Shown here one piece after another: positions 25,001 to 35,479 of a stretch of 64,000 nt of DNA (its first letter is position 1; each line of letters opens with the position of its first letter). The position numbers were made by a program, and so were the translations under genes. The notes under the pieces are model-generated. The model had not been told where the DNA came from and did not search any database. It saw only the letters and a program-made list of their open reading frames with translations. This DNA comes from Misgurnus anguillicaudatus (taxonomy: Eukaryota; Chordata; Actinopteri; Cypriniformes; Cobitidae): positions 9,264,001-9,328,000 of the forward strand of contig NC_073346.2 of NCBI RefSeq assembly GCF_027580225.2. The letters are read 5' to 3'.

Positions 25001-28000
25001 TTGTTTTTTACTTTGCCCATGTTTAGCATGAAAATCCAACTATGTGTAATTAAGTCATAAAATAGCATTAGACATCCCCTTTAAATAACTATGTAACTAT
25101 ATTTGTATATAATATTGTGTCTATGATGTCTGTATGTACTATAACTGTTGTGTTGCACCAAAACATGCAGTTTATTTGATGTACAACTAAATAATTTGAT
25201 ATTAAGAAATAACAACTTGATTGATTAAAGTTCAATTTTGCTGTAGTGAGTTGGAAGCACAAGTATTACCTGAGCACATGGAGTCTGTACCTGCTGAAAG
25301 CTTGCGTTTGCAGCCCAGATGTAACGTCTGTGCTGAGAAAAGACACTGTGGCCCCAGCAAAGGCTATGGTTTGGTGAGTTTTTATTGAAAATATCTGTTC
25401 AGTTCCTCCAGTATATTTCAAAATATTAACCTCTTGGAACTGGGGGTATGGTAAATAATGACTGTTGTTGGATTGTTACCATGTGATATAACATCTTTCT
25501 GTTTTGAATACAGTTATCAAATGTACCAGACAGTCAGTCTCTGCTTCTTCGTGTTGTGGGGAACATGGGGCCAGAGGACTTCAAAACCTTCAAAAAAGAC
25601 CTAAGTGAGCAATACCCAGAATGCTTAGGAAATCATGCAGAGGAGCTTACTGTCTCTGATGTTGCTGAGAAAATAGTGGAGTACTTTGGTGGAGAGGGAG
25701 CATGGAGGGTCACATATTACTTTTTGGATAATGGTAAGGCTATTTTTTATTTATCGATTTCATCCTATGAACTTCAAAACTATTGACTCCTACACATCTA
25801 CTTTCACTCAGCAAATCCTCTACAAAAGATCACTGAGGCCATTAAAGCAAACCTGAAGCAGAAGTGTCAACAGATAAATGAAGGAAATTCTTCTTATGCT
25901 AAACAAAGTTTGCTGAATGAGATCTACACAGATCTTTACATTACTGAGGGTGCAAGTGGACAGATAAATAATGAGCATGAGGTGTTGAGGAATGAGGTGA
26001 TTTCACAAAGAAGAACCAATCCAGAAACTTCATGGGCCTGTAATGACATCTTCAAGACTCTGCCAGGACAAGATAAAGAAATCAGAACAGTGATGACAAT
26101 GGGGATTGTTGGAATTGGAAAGAATGTGTCAGTGCAGAAGTTCATTTTAGACTGGGCAGATGGAAAAGCAAACCAAGACATTGAAATCATCATCCATTTA
26201 CCATTTCGAGACATCAACCGCAAAAGGGGCAGCTGTAGTCTTCTACAACTGATTCATCAATATGCTCCAGAATTAAAAGAAGCAAATCTTCCAGATTTAA
26301 AAGCTCTTTTCATTCTTGATGGTTTAGACGTCTGTCAGTATCCACTTGATTTTATTAAGAATGATCACTGCTCTGATATAAGTAAGGAAACATCTGTTGA
26401 TGTTCTGCTTACAAACCTCATCAAGGGGAATCTGCTTCCTTCTGCTCTTCTCTGGATAACCACAAGACCATCATCAGCCAGTCGGATCCCTCCTGAATGT
26501 GTCCATCGAGTTACAGAGATTTGTGGATTTAATGACCGTCAGAAGGAAGAATACTTTAGAAAGAAAATCAGTGACCAGAAACGGGCGAATGAAATCATTA
26601 CTCACATCAAATCATGCCGAAGCCTCTTCATTATGTGCCACATGCCAATATTCTGCTGGATTTCAGCCACTGTGCTAGAAAACATGGTGAGTAATGGAAA
26701 CTCTCATGAAAAACCCAAAACTCTGACAGAGATGTTTACTCAGTTCCTGTTGATTCAGATCAGTCTCAAGGATAAGAAATTTAATGGAACCAACATAGAA
26801 GACCCAAAGAAACTTTCTGCATCTGACAAAACATTGATTTTGAAACTGGGAGAACTGGCTTACCAGCAGCTGGAGAAGAGCAGCAATACATTCACTGAAG
26901 ATGATCTGAGAAACTGTGACATTGATGTCAATAAAGTCTCGCAGTACTCAATGTGCACAGTGATTTTCAAAGAGGAGCTGGGATTGTACAGGGAAAAGAA
27001 CTACAGCTTTGTGCATCTGATCCTTCAGGAATATCTTGCAGCAGTATATGCTCACTTTGCATGTGTGAATGATGTAAACAATGTTCTTGCCAAATATTTG
27101 CTAAAGTCAAAACTTACAAATTTACAACGGAGTGCAGTGGACAAAGCTTTAAAAAGTGAAAATGGACATCTGGACCTCTTCTTGCGTTTTCTTCTGGGTC
27201 TTTCAGTTAATCCTAACCAAACTCTTCTGCAAGATCTTAGGAAAGATGGTTTAACTGAACCTTGCACAAATGAAATCATGATAGACTATATAAATGAGAA
27301 GATCAAACAGGAATTATCACCAGAAAGAATCATCAATTTGTTTCATTGTTTAATTGAACTGAATGACAACTCTCTTGTAAAAACAATTAAGTCTGCAATG
27401 AAATCAGGAACACTGTTAGGTAATGAGCTGGACCCAGAACAGTGGTCTGCACTGGCTTATGTCTTACTGACATCAGGAGAGGAGTTAGAGGAGTTTGACA
27501 TGAAGAAGTTCCACACATCAACAGCAAACCAACTAAGACTGCTACCAGTTCTCAAGATCTGCAAAATAGCCAGGTTAGTTCATTCATGTTTACTGCGCAT
27601 AATTTACATTAATGCAGTCTGATACTGAAGTTCCTGTAAACACTTTTACCCATTAAATGGAAATTCAGTCATTATTTACTAACAGTTGTGTAGTTCCACA
27701 TGGCTTTCTCTGTTCTTTGGGAGATGAATTTAAGATTTTTTTTATCCATACAGGTTGGATTGCTGTAATCTCTCATTTGAATCCTGTAAGAGACTGGCCT
27801 CAGCTTTAACAATAGTGAACTCACCCTTGAGAGAACTGATTCTAAACAACAATAAATTTGAAAAGTCTGGAGTAAATGCCCTCTTGTCTGGACTAAACAG
27901 TACACACTGCCAACTACAAAAGTTAAGGTTAGTAGTAAATATGTGTTGTAATCAATTAACACTATTCTTAAAATGTAATAGATAATAATAGATTGAATGA

Positions 28001-31000
28001 AAGGGTGCTGCATTCAGGCTAATTCACATTGATCTGACACCAAATGCCAACAAACTTGTTTTCCAGCATTTCAAATCTAACAACCAGCAAAGAATGTTGG
28101 TGTTTATAAGATCAGTTTATCGGTATATAATGTACTATACTATCTTTGGCATCACTCTATTTGCTTAAAAATACAAGCTGATTCCATAATCTAAACACCA
28201 ATTATCTCTCGCTTCCATCAGCATGGTCCTGGAGGGCTCTGACTTTGCCCCCCAAGCTTTGTAGGGTGACATCTGCGTTGATTGGCAAACCATATCTAGC
28301 AGCGGGGCTAAATATATATACAGAACTAGAACAACTTAAAAATAAGAGTTTGCAAAATTAAAAACAAGACAGACAAGCAGACATGTAACATTGCAAATAC
28401 AGTAGATGCTTGTGTATAAGTTATTGATTTTGCATTTCAGGCTTGCTGGCTGTAATTTCCCTTCAGAATCCTGCAAAGATGTTGGCATGGCTCTCAAGTC
28501 AACAAACTCCTCTCTGAGAGAACTGAATCTAAGCTACAATGAGATAGGTGATAAAGGAATGAATGATCTCTGTGATGGACTATTGAGTCCAAATTGTAGA
28601 CTTGAGATACTAAAGTAAGTATTTGTGATAATGATTAGATTCATCATTTGGCCGGTTTGGTATGTCTAATACAGTAGGTCTCTTTTCACAGGTTAAAGCG
28701 CTGTGGTCTTACAGAGTCTTGCTGTGAGAAACTAGCATCAGTTCTGAAATCATCACATCTGATTGATTTACAACTGAAATGCAATGACCTGCAGGATTCA
28801 GGTGTGGAAAAGCTCTCAACTGGTTTGAAAGATCCACAATGTAGAATAGACAGACTGGGGTAAGTGCAACTACAATGATATGGCCAATGTGCTAAGGGTA
28901 GTTGACAACAGTTAAAGTAGTTTTAATTATTTCAAGTTAACGAGTTGTCTTCATAGGTAATTTGTGCAAACATATTTTACAAATGCTTAACTTAATAAAT
29001 TGTCACACTGCAGAACCGTTTAAATGAGTAGTTGTAACACAGCCCAGCACCCACTCCTCCGACCACCAAAGGGAGCTGGAATCACTGGAATGCTAACTCA
29101 CTAATGGGTTCACAATACTGGGTTCACACACCATTTCCTGTTCAAACTATATATAAATCATGCCACACGTTATTTGCGTCTAAATCAAATGAAATATCTA
29201 CTGCCTGACGATTAAAACAGCACATTCTATATAGTATGTGTGTGCAGTATAAATATATACCAATCATAGGTGAGTTTGATTTCATGCAGCACTGCACAGA
29301 CCAATTGGCAAGATTTAGGGAGATGTTCATCTGCCATACAAAGATTTGTGTATAGTTTTAGAAGTGAATTATTGGTGGAAGTGAAAGTAGCGGATTAAAT
29401 TTGCTCCCCACTGGTTTTATTGCCTTCCTTGCCAAGTTTTACTTATGTTTATCTTTCTGAGATTGAATTATTAACTCTTTCCCCGCCATTAATGAGTTAT
29501 CTCGTCAATTAATAAAAAAAATTGTATGAAAAACGTGTTGCTGATGAGGTTTTATGGTTATCTGTAATACTGTGATTATCCACAAGACCGTACCCAATTT
29601 ATAGAAAAAAATAAAGCAAAAAACGTATACATTTTATACTCTGTGTATGTTTTGATAATAGTTCTGAATCGGATCTCTAACATAATTCCTTCACAAAAAT
29701 GCAATTATTTCAGCTTTCTGCTAAACATTTTTATTTTGGAATAAAAATACCCATATTTAAGAGTTTATAAGCAGAAAAAAATATATAGATAGGATGAAAC
29801 GGTTTTTTTTTCCCCGTTTTGGAAGCAGAGGGTCTGTTCTTTTCGTTTGCTATTGTTTATATATTTTTAGAAGAAACATTTCCTGGAAGGCATTTTGTGA
29901 AACTTTTGTGAAAATCACAAAAAATGCTGGCGGGCAACTTAAAAAAAAAAAGGCTTGTGGGGTTTCAGTTAGATTTGTCTGATTGAGATTAAAACAATCC
30001 TTGTGCAAATCCACCTGGTGGATTGTTTTATGTTGGATTGTCTGATAAACGTGCAATTTTACATCTCAGTAGCACCCTTTACAGGCCACTCTTAAGATTT
30101 GCATTCAAGGGTGCCCTTCAGGCTGTCCCTGCACCTCACAACTTCACCAAGTGTGCAGATTCCAGACTTTACGGACCCTAGAGGCCTCATTTAAAATTGG
30201 GAGTTCTATTTCCCTCAAGATTTTCCAAAGGCTCCTGGGCCTCGGCAGCCTGCTACATATGCACTTGTTCCAGCTTTGGCTAAAATCAAGGGTCCCGAAT
30301 TTGGGCCTGCTTTTGCTCAAGGTGCCCATTAGAGGCTGTATCAGAGCCCTGGCCACTTGGAAATCTCCTCATTTCGTGGATGACCATGGTAACCAACTGG
30401 CATATCAACTGCATAGAGATGATGACAGTGATCCTGGCACTTAAAGAGTTCTGATCAGGGATAGGGCTAAACGATTTGACCTAAAATCTAAAACTCGGTT
30501 AATTTAACATTTGACATCGGTTACGATTAAAGAGCGATTATTATTATTTTTTGCCTCATAGTTCACTGGCATGGTTTGTATTTTAAACATGCTCAGATAT
30601 TAAAGATGGGATATAGTTTTCTATTGAAAGGGCATTTGTTGTTATCTTTGTGATTTTAAAAGAATTAAGTGAAGAGGAAAGTATTAGTTGTTAAGGTTTT
30701 TTATTGAACATTTTGAATTCAACTGAAATCAAAGCACACATTGCTTGAAATGAAAACAGTCACATTTTAGTTTACTGTATACTGCAAGTTTCTAAATAAC
30801 TTTTTTTTTAAGTCTAGTAATTCAGAGCTCCACACTAACTTTTTTGTTATTATGAGCACTGTACCCCCTGACAAAATTTTTTAGGAGGGCACACCTTAAA
30901 TCAGCCTGCAATGCTATTATTCCCATTTTCCCCAAAATAACTGCATTACTGAAAAATACTAAATAGACTTGCTGCACATGTTATTATGCACTGATGAAAC

Positions 31001-33983
31001 TTTCAGAATAGGAACTTATGAACCAAAGATTCATATAACCCACATGACGTTTCTTGTCTTCTATTCAGTTTTCCTTAACTGGGCACTGCTGTATACGACC
31101 TTTACTTTCATCTATAATGTTTCTGGTGTTAATGTAGACTAGAAGTTCTCCCGTTCTCTCTCTCTCTCATCTCTGCCATGTCTGATTAAACCTGCTTGCC
31201 CGTGTCTTCTCGCGGTTCTGAGGTATGTGTTGACTTTACTCGGGCTGCGTAGACTTATCGGTAGACTCAACTGAGCGCTGGTGAAATAAAACTTTCATGC
31301 GTCATGCAAATTTGCGGTAAAAACCCGATCGCGCATTCCGTAGTTTTATCACGGGGGCTCGACATGCGCGACTACTTCGTTTTTCTTTAGCACTAGATGA
31401 CCTGCTCAGTTAAGACAGTGTTTGAGTTCTCCTCCATGTGTCTCTATGCTACTGACTGGATGGGGCGGAGCCACATAACCTCACATGCAGTAGTATGTAA
31501 AGGGAAAGTATAGATGGGTTGCAAGTTTACAAACATTGCAGGGTGCGCGCGCATCCAGGAGGCAGAAAGCCCGCTTGGTGAGCTTATCCGCTACTGCAAC
31601 AACCTTAAGTATTGAAGCGTTCTTTATTGTTTCTATATAAATAAAACTTGATTTTAGTTGGATCTGTTTTTCCGTCTTTATTTTTGCAGTGTTACTGCGA
31701 TACATGTATGAATTATAATGTTAGGCTAGTAACGTAATAGTTGCATCTACTGGTATGTTAACATCAGGCACCCAGCAATGACTCTGTTGGTACTATTATC
31801 CACGCAATAGGTCCTTGGCATTTTGACTTACAGACACAGCTACTAGCCTACAACACAATGCACGTCTCTTCTTTCTGCCTCTCGGTTGCACGCACAACCA
31901 GTTAAGGATGTCGCCGTGCAACCCGTCTATTAACAGGATTAAAAGCCAAAAATAACCAACATGATAAAATAGGGTCGGTTAAAGATTCTGAATTTCGGTT
32001 TCGGTTGTTTTTCAATTAGTCGTGCAGCCCTAACCAGGGACCATCATGTCCTCGTCTGACCTGACAAAATGGCTGTGGTCTTGTATAGAAACCACCAAGG
32101 AGGCCCCAGACCAAGAAGTCCTGTGGGAAATACCAGTGAGGCACTGATCCTCACTTTACTGACAGGAGCTGTTTGACATTAGCCATTACCCATCCATTCT
32201 TATAATTCACTTGCTGGCCATAGTGACAAATCATGCACCTGTAGCCATCTAGTCGATTGGGAAACATGACATAGTCACTAATTTCCATAAGGGCACTTGG
32301 AGAATAAATCCTCCTCGCCCCTGGTCAGTTCCTTTGTGGAGCCTCTCCTCAGTCCATTGGGCTCTTCGTAGACCCCCTTTGAGCCGCTCAAATCAACCAA
32401 CCTTTACTCTCTCTCTCTTTCTCTCTCTCTAAAACTCCCTTCTTACTACCCCTAATGTAAGTAAAATGGGTGATTTGCAAGCCTTTTTAATGGAGCTCTT
32501 ATGCCTAGAGTTTGGGACTTATGAAAGCTAGGTGATCCTTACATACCTTAGGTTCTTTACATCTCTGGTTAAGAGATTCTTATAGCAGTTCCCCCCAAAA
32601 AAATCTTGCACTACATTACATTAGTTTACTTGAACTAACAACACATGATACTTTTGCAGCATTTTTTAATCTATGAACAATTAAATCTGTGGCTTTAATC
32701 TATGACAATGAACAACTATCTAGTGTATCAATGTTGTAGTTATTTACTGTACATAGTTTCTGTTAGCTAATGCATTAACTAATGTTAATGAATGAAACTT
32801 TATTGTAAAAGCCTAACCAAATTTTTTTATTTTTAATTGGTCGCTGTGAGGGTATTGTATCATGAGATAAATAAACAGAAACTCTGTACAGGTGTCACTG
32901 CTCATCTTATGTTATTCTGCCTTTTAAAATTGTCCGCAGATTGTCAGGTTGTATGATCACAGAAGTGGGCTGCAGGTCTCTGGCCTCGGCTCTGGAATCA
33001 AACCCTCATCATCTGAGAGAGCTTGATCTGAGCTACAACCATCCTGGAGACTCTGGGATTGAACTGCTCACTACTAAACAACAAGATTCAAAGTGTAAAC
33101 TGGAGAAACTGCAGTATGTGCTCTTGACTTGGTTACAGAATATTCTACTATTACCTGCAATTTGTCAGCAAACCAATGCATTCTGAAGAATGCTTGTTAA
33201 AGAGAGGGATTGATACATTTCTTAATACATTTGTTTTCCTGTATTACTTGTATGCAACTTCTTTAGTAATTACAAATGAACTATTATGTTAATGTGTCTG
33301 TTTTAATTCCTCCCTAGTCTTGAGAATGGTGGAGAGTGTCGGATGAAACTAGGTCTGCTGAAATGTAGGTGTCTGGTGCAAAATATTGTGCAGAATAAAC
33401 AAAAGAATATAGGCTAAAAGACAAGTGCTTTAATTTAAAATCATTTACTTATGTTTTTCCAGATGCCTGTCAGCTCACAGTGGATCCAAACGTAATACAC
33501 AAACGTCTGTCACTGTCTGAAGATAATCTGACAGTGTCAGAAAGTAGAGTTGAACAGCCGTATCCTGATCATCCCAACAGATACAGACTTTATCCACAGG
33601 CTATGTGCAGAGAGCCTATAAGGGGGCGCTGTTACTTTCAAATGGAGTGTGTTGGTGGAGTTGCAGTTGGTGTGGCCTATAAGAGTTCTGATCGAACACA
33701 GACAATAATGGGAGTTAATAACAAGTTCCCTGCTCTTCACTGTCTGGATGGTAAACTGAAACTATTTCAAAATAATGAGATTACATGTAAATTCCCTGTC
33801 AATGCCAAGTCCACCAAAATAGCAGTTTATGTTGACCGGGAAGCTGGAAGTTTGACATATTATAGCATTCGTAACAGCAAACTCATTCACCTGCACACAC
33901 TACACACAACATTTACTGATGATTTATATGCAGGGTTTTTTTTTCTCCCTGATTCCTCAGTGACTCTGTTGAAGACAACATAA
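17692..33983 (+). CDS. Fish-type NLR (FISNA-NACHT-LRR-B30.2), 13 coding exons
   Basis: Joining the thirteen coding exons listed separately gives 3,771 nt, an exact multiple of three: 1,256 residues plus stop, with phase agreement at every junction. Order: leader, three 38-residue repeats, linker, PYD-like death fold, FISNA plus NACHT, four LRR exons, short linker, PRY-SPRY (B30.2). This is the architecture of the large fish-specific NLR family (NLR-C/NLRC3-like), cytosolic sensors thought to signal in innate immunity; the ligand is unknown. Start chosen: ATG 17692, right after the acceptor at 17672, opening MSSPGEQDCG, usual for the family. Oddities: the P-loop ends GKN instead of GKT, Walker B reads DGLDV instead of DGLDE, and B30.2 lacks usual aromatic positions. 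Introns are swollen by transposons. No in-frame stop was seen. Confidence 0.85.
17754..18916. other. NLR intron with dispersed repeats and (TA)n
   Basis: About 18026-18250 repeats the 3775-4000 sequence. An inverted pair (cgccaaattccgattttgcg near 18502 and its complement near 18815-18840) delimits a MITE-like hairpin of about 350 bp. (TA)n runs from about 18849 to 18916. A TTAGGG-like but irregular GGGTTAG patch lies near 18640-18665. Confidence 0.6.
18917..20284 (+). mobile_element. Composite transposon copy A (inverted partner at 23477-24845)
   Basis: The core begins TTATACAACAGTTC at 18917 and ends with the complement GAACTGTTGTATAA at about 20134. It is followed by a 150-bp palindrome that starts agcaatatcgctc and ends gagcgatattgct. 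No coding frame is credible. The whole composite recurs in reverse orientation at 23477-24845. Shorter relatives of the core lie near 49480-49610 and 58735-58850. Confidence 0.8.
20283..20350. repeat. (TA)n microsatellite
   Basis: An almost pure TA run sits between copy A and the 0.86 kb MITE. Confidence 0.95.
20379..21236. mobile_element. 0.86 kb MITE with GAAGAGTTT-type termini, flanked by TA runs
   Basis: The ends read tgaagagtttggttccaaaa and the complement ttttggaaccaaactcttca. Both flanks are (TA)n microsatellites, so the target was probably a TA run that the insertion split. Related, smaller elements are at 22985-23212 and 42449-42705. Confidence 0.8.
21237..21331. repeat. (TA)n microsatellite
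   Basis: A pure TA run of about 95 bp ends 40 bp before the acceptor of the first repeat exon. Confidence 0.95.
21373..21486 (+). CDS. NLR repeat exon 1 (114 bp)
   Basis: Acceptor tttgttag ends at 21372 and donor AG|gtctg follows 21486. Phase 2 in and out. The peptide contains QKRCDSPTSSHLSLKSGESL and QPIYFSKE, the N-terminal repeat typical of fish NLR proteins. Confidence 0.8.
21781..21894 (+). CDS. NLR repeat exon 2 (114 bp)
   Basis: Acceptor tattcttag ends at 21780, donor AG|gtctga follows 21894; same phase and length as its neighbours. The peptide has QKRSDSPTSSHLSLKSEESL. Confidence 0.8.
22000..22086. repeat. (GATA)n microsatellite
   Basis: A near-perfect GATA/TAGA run lies in the intron between repeat exons 2 and 3. 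Confidence 0.95.
22226..22339 (+). CDS. NLR repeat exon 3 (114 bp)
   Basis: Acceptor tattcttag ends at 22225, donor AG|gtctg follows 22339. Nearly identical to repeat exon 2, and the flanking intron bases are also shared, which points to recent duplication. Confidence 0.8.
22340..22984. other. NLR intron, no gene
   Basis: The first 150 bases share sequence with the introns after repeat exons 1 and 2. Near 22572-22660 is what may be a hAT end fragment (aggggtgtgcgctattggc). Confidence 0.5.
22985..23212. mobile_element. Short MITE with GAAGAGTTTCGTT termini
   Basis: The ends read gaagagtttcgttgcaaaac and gttttgcaacgaaactcttc; both sides are AT-rich. Non-coding. It is highly similar to the copy at 42449-42705. 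Confidence 0.85.
23477..24845 (-). mobile_element. Composite transposon copy B (inverted)
   Basis: The reverse complement of 18917-20284: it begins with aagcaatatcgctcgagtag, then the GC-rich palindrome, then the core, ending GAACTGTTGTATAAT. Length nearly equal to copy A (1,369 against 1,368 bp), with scattered substitutions. Confidence 0.85.
24846..25246. other. NLR intron, nothing recognised
   Basis: AT-rich sequence without repeats that I can name. Confidence 0.5.
25247..25373 (+). CDS. NLR linker exon
   Basis: Acceptor ttttgctgtag ends at 25246 and donor TTG|gtgagt follows 25373. The 42-residue peptide contains LEAQVLPEHMESVPAESL and a cysteine cluster CNVCAEKRHC. It ends in phase 0. 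Confidence 0.75.
25514..25733 (+). CDS. NLR death-fold (PYD-like) exon
   Basis: Acceptor tgaatacag ends at 25513, donor AATG|gtaagg follows 25733. The peptide has the six-helix death-fold signature seen in fish NLR pyrin domains: LLLRVVGNMGPEDFKTFKKD, then VSDVAEKIVEYFGGEGAW. It probably recruits an adaptor of the ASC type; that is inference. Confidence 0.75.
25812..27573 (+). CDS. NLR FISNA-NACHT exon
   Basis: Acceptor tttcactcag ends at 25811, donor GCCAG|gttag follows 27573. FISNA occupies the first ~80 residues (LLNEIYTDLYITEGASGQIN). NACHT follows: P-loop GIVGIGKN coded by 26102-26125, Walker B LFILDGLDV with the Val codon at 26330-26332, sensor-like LLWITTRPSSA, then winged-helix and helical parts with FVHLILQEYLAAVYAHFAC. 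The exon is uninterrupted, 1,762 bp, usual for the family. Two usually conserved residues are changed (P-loop Thr to Asn; Walker B Glu to Val), so ATP binding or hydrolysis may be lost. Confidence 0.9.
27754..27927 (+). CDS. NLR LRR exon 1 (174 bp)
   Basis: Bounded by tccatacag and TTAAG|gttag. The peptide includes LDCCNLSFESCKRLASAL and LRELILNNNKFEKSG, a typical 28/29-residue ribonuclease-inhibitor-like LRR pair. Confidence 0.85.
28441..28614 (+). CDS. NLR LRR exon 2 (174 bp)
   Basis: Bounded by tgcatttcag and CTAAA|gtaagt. Peptide: LAGCNFPSESCKDVGMAL, LRELNLSYNEIGDKGMN. Confidence 0.85.
28692..28859 (+). CDS. NLR LRR exon 3 (168 bp)
   Basis: Bounded by cttttcacag and CTGGG|gtaagt. Peptide: LKRCGLTESCCEKLASVL, LIDLQLKCNDLQDSGVEKL. 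Two codons shorter than the other LRR exons. Confidence 0.85.
28860..29470. other. NLR intron, nothing recognised
   Basis: No repeat or gene could be named in this part. Confidence 0.4.
29471..29951. mobile_element. TTAA MITE, copy 2 (decayed)
   Basis: Starts TTAACTCTTTCCCCGCCA and shares internal blocks with 7655-8142 (agcagagggtctgttctttt, ctggaaggcatt, gaaaatca). The right terminus is lost in an A run. Confidence 0.7.
30130..32125 (+). pseudogene. DIRS-like RT/RNase H fragment, split by a hAT element
   Basis: At 30211-30460 the plus strand reads FQRLLGLGSLLHMHLFQLWL and IRALATWKSPHF, then a region matching INCLEMM of the RNase H part. At 32041-32120 the same reading frame resumes with HHVLV and NHQGG. 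Both match the reverse transcriptase and RNase H of the DIRS-like element at the right end of this window. Stops and frameshifts are present. The hAT copy at 30462-32032 separates the halves. The remnant lies in the NLR intron between LRR exons 3 and 4. Confidence 0.75.
30462..32032. mobile_element. hAT-type element inserted in the DIRS fragment
   Basis: Termini TAGGGCTAAACGATTT and the partly complementary AATTAGTCGTGCAGCCCTA. Flanks atcaggga (30454-30461) and accaggga (32033-32040) agree at 7 of 8 bases. No transposase seen. Confidence 0.8.
32126..32939. other. NLR intron remainder
   Basis: Includes possible further DIRS downstream sequence near 32290-32400 and a TC run at about 32406-32432. 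No gene. Confidence 0.45.
32940..33113 (+). CDS. NLR LRR exon 4 (174 bp)
   Basis: Bounded by ttgtccgcag and CTGCA|gtatgt. Peptide: LSGCMITEVGCRSLASAL, LRELDLSYNHPGDSG. Confidence 0.85.
33318..33364 (+). CDS. NLR short linker exon (47 bp)
   Basis: Bounded by cctccctag and AAAT|gtaggt. Peptide LENGGECRMKLGLLK, the usual short exon before B30.2 in this family. Confidence 0.8.
33463..33983 (+). CDS. NLR B30.2 (PRY-SPRY) terminal exon
   Basis: Acceptor gtttttccag ends at 33462; stop TAA 33981-33983. PRY part: ACQLTVDPNVIHKRLSLSED. SPRY part: CREPIRGRCYFQME, VAVGVAYK, VYVDREAGSLTYYS, TFTDDLYAGFFFLPDSS. Usual landmarks are weakened: the aromatic WEVE-type motif is YFQME and the segment around FPALHC has no tryptophan. 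B30.2 normally forms a protein-binding surface. Confidence 0.85.
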
Positions 33984-34395
33984 ACTGAGTGAAGCAGGGT
34001 TGCAGAGGCTACGTGTTTTGTATAATTATTAGATGTACTGTTGATGTGAAACAAGTTATTTTGTATGTGAGAAGCTTGGTCAAAAATGTTCAGAATTGAA
34101 AAAAGTTTCATAAATATACATTTCAGGAAATCTTTATGTCGTTTTCAGTTCTTTATAGAGAAATGTAATGGAATTAAGGAGACATATGATTATTTACAAT
34201 ACATATTTGAAACATTTTAGTTCTATTTTTTATAAGGTTTTTGTAAAGTAAACAGTTGTATAGCAGTAAATGTTTGTAATAACTTAAGATATTTAAAAAA
34301 TATATATATGTATAATCTTTATGTTCATGTCCACGTTGTGGTAATCTACAGGACGAATACCACATGGCTGGAAACAACTCTGAGGCAATATATAC

Positions 34396-34397
<2 letters not shown>
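33984..34397. other. Probable NLR 3' UTR and downstream
   Basis: Follows the stop codon. No canonical AATAAA was seen close to the stop; variant signals such as ATAAAT near 34110 are possible. Confidence 0.4.

Positions 34398-34472
<75 letters not shown>
34398..34472. repeat. (GT)n microsatellite
   Basis: A pure GT run of about 75 bp. Open frames over it are artefacts. Confidence 0.95.
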
Positions 34473-34473
<1 letters not shown>

Positions 34474-34675
34474 GCTGTGGGAACCAATTGTCTCCACTAA
34501 GATAGGAATACCAGTTAAGTTTTTTTAACCTTGTGGGGACATTTTGATGTCCCCATGAGGAAACAAGCTTATAAATCAAACAGCATGATGTTAATTGAAA
34601 ATATGAAGTAGAAGAAAGTTTGGGGATAGGGTTTGGGTTAGGGTGAGGGAATAGAATGTACAGTTTGTACAGTAC

Positions 34676-34890
34676 ACTGTCAGAAAAAAAGTGTCAAATT
34701 TGTACCTTTTGGGGTACAATGGCTTGTCACTGGGGCAGTACCCTCAAAGGTACACTCATTGTACCCTGTACTCCAATGGTACCATAATGTACCTTCATAA
34801 AAGGTGCAAATTTGTGCTTTTAAGGGTACTGCCCCAGTGACAAACCTTTTGTACCTTACAATGGCAAATTTGTACTCTAGACTGTACAGC
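34676..34890. mobile_element. TA MITE with CACTGTCAGAAAAA terminus, copy 1
   Basis: TACACTGTCAGAAAAAAAGTG begins the element, followed by mirrored gtacc/ggtac-rich arms (tttgtaccttttggggtaca and acaaaccttttgtacctta). The right terminus is diverged. Copy 2 is at 49612-49815. Confidence 0.6.
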
Positions 34891-35479
34891 ACATTAAAAA
34901 GGCCAAAATGCTGTTCTATTACATTTATTAAATATTTTTAAAAATCCTCACATTTTTTCATATGAACATTAAGCACTGTATTACAAATGTCTCATAGCAG
35001 GATCAAAAGTTAATACACTTTTAAATATACAGTTTTAAACAGCAAGCATCACATGTTAAGCTTTTTTTTCAAAAGAAGTACAACAGGTCATTTAGTTTTT
35101 TATATAAAACATAACATTAAAGTAAACAGTACTTCAAAACAGTACTAAGTCTCAAATTTTCTTTCCTTAAAATCACAAAGCAGTTGTTTTTTTCCACAAC
35201 AGTACACAATTCATTAACTTTATACTCTTAAATTTTTTAAAAAACATTTTATCACCACCACACATTTCACACAACTACACATGTACTACACAATTCATTT
35301 GAACTTCTTAAATATTCTTGAGAATCACAAACATTTTATCATCAAGAGAGTATGTGTCAAGGGCCTGAAGTCCATCTCTTGCCCTGGTTTTATAAAACTC
35401 CACTCAGGGTCAACTTTGATTGTGTATGCATGAAAGTGTGAATCATACACCACTGGTAATTATACGCCGTGAATAGTCT
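34891..35479. other. AT-rich, no confident gene
   Basis: Possible further minus-strand coding remnant at 35340-35480 continuous with the zinc-finger piece that follows. Confidence 0.4.

Noticed and set aside
34174..34579. Frames made of THTHTH or VCVCVC repeats
   Set aside because: They come from the (GT)n microsatellite.
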